Below, piece by piece: positions 34,050 to 39,818 of a DNA stretch of 39,818 nt. Origin of the DNA: Segatella salivae DSM 15606 (GTDB lineage: Bacteria > Bacteroidota > Bacteroidia > Bacteroidales > Bacteroidaceae); NCBI RefSeq assembly GCF_000185845.1, contig NZ_GL629647.1:1800030-1839847 (forward strand), read 5' to 3'. A model generated the notes under the pieces. It ran no database searches and was not told the DNA's origin. It saw nothing but the letters and a program-made list of their open reading frames with translations. A program made the translations under genes and the position numbers. Each line of letters begins with the position of its first letter. Position 1 is the stretch's first letter.

Positions 34050-34715
34050 ATGGCAAATCAATCTCAGTGGCAAGAGGATTATTGGTTGCCGCTGTTGCAA
34101 CTGTATCTCAGGAAACCCGTGGGCATAAAACCTGCTTACTCGCGGCCAATGGTGTTGCTTGCCCTTGAACTTAACATTCCACCGAAACAGCTTTCAGAAC
34201 AGATGGTGACGCTCGACAAACGCGAATCGGCCTCACTTCAGCAGTTGTGGAAACGTTTTGCCACACACCAAAAACAGCTTTCACACGAGGTGCAAACCAT
34301 GCGAGAGATGCGTGGTTTCAATCATCCCGAACAATTTTATGAGGGCGTCAGCAAGGCCGAGACATGGCAAACAGACTTCCGACCACTTGAGGTTGATAGC
34401 ACACTGACCCCACTTCATCTCATCATTATCCTTGATCTCTATTTTCGTTTGACGCCTATCACGATGGTGAGCGACACGCCCGAAATCAAGGAGTTGGCCT
34501 CGTTGCTGGCCCTCAAGCCTGAAAAGGTGGCCGATGTGATGTGTGTGTTTCAGCTGTGTGACCCCTATCTGAGTCGTTTGGCCTTTGAGGTGAGCGACCT
34601 CTTTAGCGCTTGTCACGATGTGTGGCAACGCTATGGCAACCTCGAACCCAATGTGTTGGCGCGTGAAGCAGCCCTGATGAAAGAATATTTTAAGACAGCA
34701 TGGCACAAAAACTAA
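34050..34715 (+). CDS. Conserved hypothetical protein upstream of rpoN
   Basis: A 221-residue protein I do not recognise as a named family. It seems all-helical and soluble, with no signal or membrane segment. Readable pieces are YWLPLLQLYLRKPVGIKPAY, SRPMVLLALELNIPPKQLSE and a repeat-like second half (HLIIILDLYFRLTP; LASLLALKPEKVADVMCVFQ). Its stop overlaps the rpoN start by 16 bases, and it is first in the operon, so it may work with or be needed alongside sigma-54. The start is set by the promoter. Confidence 0.85.
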   Translation: MANQSQWQEDYWLPLLQLYLRKPVGIKPAYSRPMVLLALELNIPPKQLSEQMVTLDKRESASLQQLWKRFATHQKQLSHEVQTMREMRGFNHPEQFYEGVSKAETWQTDFRPLEVDSTLTPLHLIIILDLYFRLTPITMVSDTPEIKELASLLALKPEKVADVMCVFQLCDPYLSRLAFEVSDLFSACHDVWQRYGNLEPNVLAREAALMKEYFKTAWHKN

Positions 34716-36217
34716 TACAAACTCAGGAACAGAAGCTCACGCAGCAGATGAAACTCTCACAGCAACAGATGCTACAAGTGCATTTGTTGGAGATGCCATT
34801 GACCGAACTTGAAGAGAACATCAATGCTGAACTCGACGATAATCCCGCCCTCGAAAAAGACGATTCTGCCATGGGATTGACCGACAATGAGGGGGAGGAT
34901 GGATATTCGGAAAACGAAGATGGCGACGATTTTGACACCATAAACGAGAGAGAAGAGCGTCAGGATGCGCTGGATGCTGCCTTGGAAAATATTGGGAAAG
35001 ACGACATTATGCCGCAAACTCCCTATGCAAACAATCACGATAATGCCGACTATGAAGAGACGGTTTATGGTGACACGACCTCGTTTTATGACAAGCTGAA
35101 GGAGCAAATGGACATGCTCACACTGACTGAAAAGGAGTATGCTGTGATGGAATATCTCATTGGAAGTCTTGACGATGACGGCCTCTTGCGCAAAGATTTG
35201 AATACCATCAGCGACGAATTGGCTATCTATCATAACATTGATGTGAGCGAAGCGGAGATTGAACACGTGCTCAAGATGCTGCAAAACATGGACCCTGCAG
35301 GCATTGGTGCACGCTCGCTACAAGAGTGTTTGTTGTTGCAGGTGGAACGAATGCGCGAAGAAGGCACACAAAACACACGCCTTTTAGATGCTATGGAGCG
35401 TGTGTTCAAAGAGTGTTTTGATGCTTTTACAAAGAAACATTGGGACAAAATAAAACAGCAACTCGGTCTTAGTGACCTCCAGGTAGAGACACTTCAACGC
35501 GAGATTCGCAAACTAAATCCGAAGCCCGGCGCCTCACTTGGCGAGACAGAAGGCCGAAACATGCAGCAGATTACACCTGACTTTATTGTCGATACGGCTG
35601 ACGATGGCACCGTAACCTTTAGTCTTAATCAAGGACATATCCCCGATTTGAAGGTTTCTTCATCGTTTACGGAGATGATAAATGCCTATCGCAACAACAA
35701 GGAGGGCATGAGTAGGCAAACCAAAGAGGCGCTGCTCTATGTCAAAGAAAAGGTGGCTAAGGCCCAAGGATTCATCGAAGCGGTGAAACAACGCCGTCAA
35801 ACGCTCATCCTAACGATGCAGGCTATCATCGCATGGCAAAAGAAATTCTTTCAAGATGGGGATGAAAGTGATCTGCGACCCATGATATTAAAGGACATCG
35901 CCGACAAGACAGGGCTCGACATTTCGACCATAAGCCGAGTGAGCAATGTGAAATATGCCCAAACAAAATGGGGCACCTTTCCTCTTCGTTTCTTCTTCAC
36001 CGACGCATATACTACGGATGAAGGTGAGGAGATGTCTACGCGAAAGATTAAAATTGCGCTGAAAAACGTCATCGAAAAAGAAGATAAACGCAAGCCCCTC
36101 AGCGACGAAGCACTGACCAAACTCATGAAGGAAAAGGGATTTCCGATTGCCCGACGCACGATAGCCAAATACAGAGAGCAACTCAATATCCCTGTGGCGA
36201 GGTTGAGAAAGGCGTAG
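34700..36217 (+). CDS. rpoN: RNA polymerase sigma-54 factor
   Basis: A 505-residue sigma-54. The glutamine- and leucine-rich region I (QTQEQKLTQQMKLSQQQMLQ) contacts activators. An acidic region II follows (about 55-130). The core-binding domain runs to about 300. Near the C-terminus the RpoN box (ARRTIAKYREQLNIP) recognises the -24 element, and RVSNVKYAQTKWGTFPLRFF is the preceding DNA-binding part. The length is normal. No enhancer-binding activator gene is in the window. The downstream gap contains a repeat of the C/G-rich family. Confidence 0.97.
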   Translation: MAQKLIQTQEQKLTQQMKLSQQQMLQVHLLEMPLTELEENINAELDDNPALEKDDSAMGLTDNEGEDGYSENEDGDDFDTINEREERQDALDAALENIGKDDIMPQTPYANNHDNADYEETVYGDTTSFYDKLKEQMDMLTLTEKEYAVMEYLIGSLDDDGLLRKDLNTISDELAIYHNIDVSEAEIEHVLKMLQNMDPAGIGARSLQECLLLQVERMREEGTQNTRLLDAMERVFKECFDAFTKKHWDKIKQQLGLSDLQVETLQREIRKLNPKPGASLGETEGRNMQQITPDFIVDTADDGTVTFSLNQGHIPDLKVSSSFTEMINAYRNNKEGMSRQTKEALLYVKEKVAKAQGFIEAVKQRRQTLILTMQAIIAWQKKFFQDGDESDLRPMILKDIADKTGLDISTISRVSNVKYAQTKWGTFPLRFFFTDAYTTDEGEEMSTRKIKIALKNVIEKEDKRKPLSDEALTKLMKEKGFPIARRTIAKYREQLNIPVARLRKA

Positions 36218-36245
36218 AAGAAGTAAAAAACAACAATGATATAAA

Positions 36246-36325
36246 GATGCCCACTCCCTCATTTTAAGAAAGAGAAAGACTCACACGAGGTTGCACTCCC
36301 TCTCTTAGTAAGGGCTGAAGTAGGC
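36246..36325. repeat. C/G-rich-family element, diverged
   Basis: ATGCCCACTCCCTCATTTTA and then GCACTCCCTCTCTTAGTAAG followed by GGCTGAAGTAGGCTTATTCT occupy the rpoN-PAP2 gap. The final AGGCTTATT segment also precedes ispG in similar form at 37550. Confidence 0.45.
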
Positions 36326-36333
36326 TTATTCTT

Positions 36334-36951
36334 ATGAACGAAAAAAACATTATATGGACAGCACGCATATTTAGTTTGGTCTTTACTCCATTCTATCTCC
36401 CCATTGTGGGCCTTGCTTCGCTGTTTCTTTTTAGTTATCTGAGTCTCATACCGTTAGGATATAAGCTCATGGTATTAGGCCTTGTCTACGTGTTTACCAT
36501 CCTTTTGCCCACCTATTTGATTCGACTCTATCGACACTATCAAGGATGGCGCCCCTTCGATTTCATCGTTCGAGAGCGTCGCATGGTGCCCTATGTCATC
36601 TCGATTGTGTGCTATTCGGTGTGCTACTACCTCATGAGTATAGCCCATATCCCTCATTTCATGGGCAGCATCCTTGTGGCGGCGGTGTTGATACAGGTGG
36701 TTTGCGCACTGATTAATGTGTGGTGGAAGGTCTCTATGCACGAAACAGCCATCGGAGGCGTAGCGGGTGCCCTGTTAGCTTTTGCCATTATCTTCACGTT
36801 TAACCCGATATGGTGGTTCTGTCTCGTGATGCTCATCTCGGGAATCGTGGGTTCCAGTCGCATGATTTTGCGCCAACACTCGCTCTCTCAGATTGTAGCG
36901 GGGTGGTTTCTTGGCTTTATTCTTGCCTATCTTACCATTGCCTATGTGTGA
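36334..36951 (+). CDS. PAP2-like membrane protein
   Basis: A 205-residue integral membrane protein with about six hydrophobic segments (for example SLVFTPFYLPIVGLASLFLF, GYKLMVLGLVYVFTILLP, and a last segment of QIVAGWFLGFILAYLTIAYV). The pattern SRMILRQHSLSQIVAGWFLG matches motif 3 of PAP2 phosphatases (SR-x5-H-x3-D/Q-x2-G). The middle motif is weak (HETAIGGVAG instead of SGH), so activity is uncertain. It may act on lipid or undecaprenyl phosphates. It lies between rpoN and purE on the same strand. Confidence 0.75.
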   Translation: MNEKNIIWTARIFSLVFTPFYLPIVGLASLFLFSYLSLIPLGYKLMVLGLVYVFTILLPTYLIRLYRHYQGWRPFDFIVRERRMVPYVISIVCYSVCYYLMSIAHIPHFMGSILVAAVLIQVVCALINVWWKVSMHETAIGGVAGALLAFAIIFTFNPIWWFCLVMLISGIVGSSRMILRQHSLSQIVAGWFLGFILAYLTIAYV

Positions 36952-36996
36952 CATCAATCCTTGTTTGAAACATTAAATACTTAAAAATATACAGTT

Positions 36997-37503
36997 ATGA
37001 CACCAATTATCAGTATTATTATGGGTAGCACAAGCGACTTACCCGTAATGGAAAAGGCCTGCAAATGGCTCAATGACAATGAAATTCCATTTGAAGTGAA
37101 CGCGCTTTCTGCCCATCGTACTCCCGAGGCTGTAGAGACTTTTGCCCGCAATGCCAAACAAAGGGGCATCAAAGTGATTATCGCTGCCGCCGGAATGGCT
37201 GCCGCCTTACCAGGTGTAATCGCTGCCTCGACACCACTGCCAGTGATTGGTGTGCCCATCAAAGGCATGCTCGATGGTCTTGATGCCATGCTTTCTATCA
37301 TCCAGATGCCACCCGGAATCCCTGTGGCTACAGTTGGAGTGAATGCTGCTCAGAATGCCGCTATCCTCGCAACTGAAATGATTGCCCTCTCTGATGAAGC
37401 CATTGCAGCAAAGGTTGACGCCTGGAAAGCTGGACTCGGAAAGAAGATTGAGAAGGCAAACGAAGACCTGAAAGAGGTAAAATACGAGTATAAGTGTAAT
37501 TAA
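36997..37503 (+). CDS. purE: N5-carboxyaminoimidazole ribonucleotide mutase
   Basis: A 168-residue class I PurE that rearranges N5-CAIR to CAIR in purine synthesis. Signatures are GSTSDLPVM at 10-18 with the active-site serine, SAHRTPE near 41-47, and the glycine-rich AAAGMAAALPGVIAASTPLPV. The length is typical. It precedes ispG by 72 bases on the same strand. Confidence 0.97.
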   Translation: MTPIISIIMGSTSDLPVMEKACKWLNDNEIPFEVNALSAHRTPEAVETFARNAKQRGIKVIIAAAGMAAALPGVIAASTPLPVIGVPIKGMLDGLDAMLSIIQMPPGIPVATVGVNAAQNAAILATEMIALSDEAIAAKVDAWKAGLGKKIEKANEDLKEVKYEYKCN

Positions 37504-37504
37504 A

Positions 37505-37560
37505 TACCCAGCCCCGACCCCTCCACAAGGGAGGGGAGAGGTTAAGGGTAGGCTTTTGTT
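37505..37560. repeat. C/G-rich intergenic palindrome
   Basis: CCAGCCCCGACCCCTCCACA and then AGGGAGGGGAGAGG form a CCCCTCC/GGAGGGG-type hairpin between purE and ispG. It is one of the best preserved copies in the window. Confidence 0.65.
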
Positions 37561-37575
37561 GGACTTCTTATCATT

Positions 37576-39417
37576 ATGAATATCGATTTATTTCAATACA
37601 AACGGCGTGAGACTTCGACTGTACATATCGGCGCAATAGACATGGGAAGTGACTTCCCTGTGCGTGTACAGAGCATGACAACCACAAATACTAACGACAC
37701 GGAAGCATGCGTTCGGCAGGCTGAAGAGATTATCAAGGCGGGCGGAGAATTGGTGCGTTTGACGACACAAGGAAAGCGCGAAGCTGAAAATCTCAAAAAC
37801 ATCAATGCCCAACTGCGCTCAGAAGGCTATACGACACCCCTCGTTGCCGACGTACATTTCAATCCAAATGTGGCCGATGTCGCTGCACTCTACGCTGAGA
37901 AAGTACGCATAAACCCCGGTAACTACGTTGATCCTGCACGCAAATTCATCAAGCAAGAATACACTGATGAGGAGTATGCGGCAGAGTTAAAGAAGATAGA
38001 AGACCGTCTCATTCCGTTCTTAAACATCTGTAAAGCCAATCACACGGCCATACGCATCGGTGTCAACCACGGCAGTCTGAGCGACAGAATACGCAACCGT
38101 TACGGCGATACGCCCGAAGGAATTGTAGAGAGTTGCATGGAGTTTCTACGTGTATGTAAACGCGAAAACTTTACAGATGTGGTCATCTCTATTAAGTCTT
38201 CAAACACTGTAGTCATGGTGCGCTCGGTGCGATTACTTGTTCATCAGATGGATAAAGAGGGCATGAACTATCCGCTTCACCTTGGAGTTACCGAGGCAGG
38301 AGAGGGCGAAGACGGACGCATTAAGAGTGCCGTGGGCATTGGAGCACTGCTATCTGACGGCATCGGAGACACCATTCGTGTGAGTCTGAGCGAAGAACCG
38401 GCTGCCGAAATTCCTGTTGCCCGCCACTTGGTTGACTACATCCGCCAGCGCGAAGGCCATCTGATTGTGCCGGGAACGCAAGCTAAAGCCTTTAACTGGT
38501 TGCGCCCGGAACGTCGCTTTACGCGTGCCGTTGCAGGTATAGGAGGCAGCAACACCCCGATAGTGATAGCCTCGGCACTCAGCGGAAACGAACAAGAGGC
38601 CGACTATATCTATGCCGGTCAGGAGATTAAAGACCGCAAGGAAGGACAAAAATACATTGTCGACTACAACCAGTTTATGTCACTCGACGACAAAACAGGC
38701 GTCTATCCGATCTTCCCTGTGACGGCCATTCCGTTTATAGCCATGGTAAAAGCCAACGTGAAATTCCTCGTTTTGCAGTTTGGAGCACCGACAGAAGAGT
38801 ATCTCACTTGCCTCAAATTGCATCCTGAAATCGTAGTCGTTAGCATGAGTAATCACCCAAATCGCTTGGCCGAACAACGCGCTTTGGTGCACGAAATGTG
38901 GGAGAATGGTGCCTATAACCCTGTGGTCTTCGCTGAGATGTATCATCATTCTGCAGCCGAAAAAAGTGAGTTCCAACTCGAATCGGCGGCAGACATGGGC
39001 GCCTTGATGATTGATGGACTGACCGATGGACTATGGCTCATGAACGAAGGGGATATTCCGCAAAGTGTCATCACCGACACGGCATTTGGCATTTTGCAGG
39101 CTGCTCGTCTTCGTACAAGCAAGACTGAATATATCAGTTGTCCGGGTTGTGGTCGCACGCTCTATGATCTTCGCGAAACGATTGCCCGCATCCGTGAAGC
39201 CACAAAAGGCATGAAGGGACTTAAAATCGGCATCATGGGCTGTATAGTCAATGGTCCCGGTGAGATGGCTGATGCTGATTATGGCTATGTTGGCGCAGGA
39301 ATCAACCATGTAAGTCTGTACAGAAAACAGGTTTGTGTGGAGAAAAATATCCCCCAGGAAGTGGCTGTTGAACATCTGCTGGCACTGATTCGGAAGGATA
39401 GGGAAGGGGGATTATAG
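37576..39417 (+). CDS. ispG: 4-hydroxy-3-methylbut-2-enyl diphosphate synthase, long form
   Basis: A 613-residue IspG (GcpE) of the non-mevalonate isoprenoid pathway; it reduces MEcPP to HMBPP with a 4Fe-4S cluster. The TIM-barrel half covers about 1-290 (VRVQSMTTTNTND, PLVADVHFNPNVA, RIGVNHGSLSDR). The extra domain of about 230 residues (about 295-510) is typical of the plant and Bacteroidetes form. The reductase-like C-terminal domain holds the cluster cysteines C522 and C525 (SCPGCGRTLYD) and C556 (GCIVNGPGE). It is complete. Its product feeds the prenyl synthetase encoded at 1898, though the two are not linked. Confidence 0.97.
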   Translation: MNIDLFQYKRRETSTVHIGAIDMGSDFPVRVQSMTTTNTNDTEACVRQAEEIIKAGGELVRLTTQGKREAENLKNINAQLRSEGYTTPLVADVHFNPNVADVAALYAEKVRINPGNYVDPARKFIKQEYTDEEYAAELKKIEDRLIPFLNICKANHTAIRIGVNHGSLSDRIRNRYGDTPEGIVESCMEFLRVCKRENFTDVVISIKSSNTVVMVRSVRLLVHQMDKEGMNYPLHLGVTEAGEGEDGRIKSAVGIGALLSDGIGDTIRVSLSEEPAAEIPVARHLVDYIRQREGHLIVPGTQAKAFNWLRPERRFTRAVAGIGGSNTPIVIASALSGNEQEADYIYAGQEIKDRKEGQKYIVDYNQFMSLDDKTGVYPIFPVTAIPFIAMVKANVKFLVLQFGAPTEEYLTCLKLHPEIVVVSMSNHPNRLAEQRALVHEMWENGAYNPVVFAEMYHHSAAEKSEFQLESAADMGALMIDGLTDGLWLMNEGDIPQSVITDTAFGILQAARLRTSKTEYISCPGCGRTLYDLRETIARIREATKGMKGLKIGIMGCIVNGPGEMADADYGYVGAGINHVSLYRKQVCVEKNIPQEVAVEHLLALIRKDREGGL

Positions 39418-39418
39418 T

Positions 39419-39590
39419 TGACAAGTAAACGGGAAATAGTTGACAAGTAAACGGGAAAGAGTTGACAAGTAGACGAGTTGACGGGTTAACGAGTTACTTG
39501 ATTGGTTAACGAGTAGACGAGTTGACAGGTTGACGAGTTGCTTGTTTTATTGATGAATAAAAGGGGTGACGGGTTAACGAGTTGCTTATT
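39419..39590. repeat. Short degenerate repeats GTTGACRAGT / GTTAACGAGT
   Basis: Two near-exact 21-22-base units (GTTGACAAGTAAACGGGAAA, near 39418 and 39440) pass into shorter units of GTTGACGAGT, GTTAACGAGT and GTAGACGAGT to about 39590. It lies directly after ispG. Similar GTTAACGAG-type sequence is common between Bacteroidales genes, from memory. Confidence 0.75.
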
Positions 39591-39756
39591 TATAACAAAA
39601 ATTACTATACTATTAACGTTATCAGACAGGTTAAACAGAATAGTTAGTAAGTTATATAGGAGTTAATAATAAACAAATTCAGTGATAAGTGTACTATCAC
39701 ATAACAAAAGAAAAGAGAATCTTTTATACGTTTATTTTTAGTTCTTTTTTATAATA

Positions 39757-39796
39757 CATGATGTCTACAAAAGATTATTTCCTTTGTAGACTCATG
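39757..39796. repeat. Inverted repeat near the right edge
   Basis: GTCTACAAA (39763-39771) and TTTGTAGAC (39783-39791) form a perfect 9-bp stem. It extends with CATGA/TCATG across one bulged T and AT-rich arms outside. It could be an operator or a hairpin before a gene beyond the window. Confidence 0.5.
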
Positions 39797-39818
39797 ATTT
39801 ATATTATAATAGAAAGGA

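Overview
The window looks like a chromosomal segment from a Prevotella-type member of the Bacteroidales. Pointers are a BspA-type leucine-rich surface protein, a long-form IspG, a DUF4980-type GH32 enzyme, an HU-type protein next to a tiny smalltalk-like protein, and promoters of the Bacteroidetes form (TAnnTTTG at -7, TTTG about 19-20 bases upstream). Most genes are housekeeping; the accessory interest lies in repeats and small genes. No tRNA, rRNA or CRISPR array was seen.

Layout. 1-1750: a mosaic of short hairpins around a single-tyrosine (Y1, HUH) transposase gene. 1898-5743: divergent polyprenyl synthetase and DNA polymerase I. 5744-8480: about 2.7 kb without a credible gene, filled with four roughly 250-base palindromic modules of the same hairpins, separated by 65- and 88-base tandem repeats. 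8483-15047: minus-strand genes for a minimal penicillin-binding transpeptidase, an AraC-type regulator, a 66-residue small protein and the 1166-residue BspA-like protein. 15655-20221: plus-strand GH3-type enzyme, Ig-like lipoprotein and DUF3108 protein. 20581-25149: minus-strand comF, recX, prmC, yihY-type and xerD. 25252-26774: plus-strand aroQ, O-methyltransferase and a small coiled-coil protein. 26920-29791: minus-strand fructokinase and secreted fructanase, a small fructan-use unit. 30438-31789: smalltalk-like protein, HU-type protein and M15 peptidase, probably a remnant or cassette of phage or integrative-element type. 31870-34000: poorly coding, with an ORF broken by an amber codon, a possible small RNA ending in a strong terminator, and a 66-base tandem repeat. 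34050-39417: a hypothetical protein, rpoN, a PAP2-type membrane protein, purE and ispG.

The strongest candidates for something undescribed are these. (1) A two-part hairpin element: hairpin A has a 7-8 bp stem with a GTA-type triloop, followed by a fixed CTTTTGATAG-type linker, then hairpin B, a two-helix stem. Copies differ by paired, compensatory changes, and the elements flank the Y1 transposase as long inverted repeats, which suggests a REP/RAYT-like system. (2) A 66-base tandem repeat at 32998-33278 whose copies differ almost only at synonymous sites over half the unit in one reading frame, pointing to a translated 22-residue peptide repeat. (3) A separate family of C/G-rich palindromes between genes, one copy of which lies inside the signal peptide of a lipoprotein.
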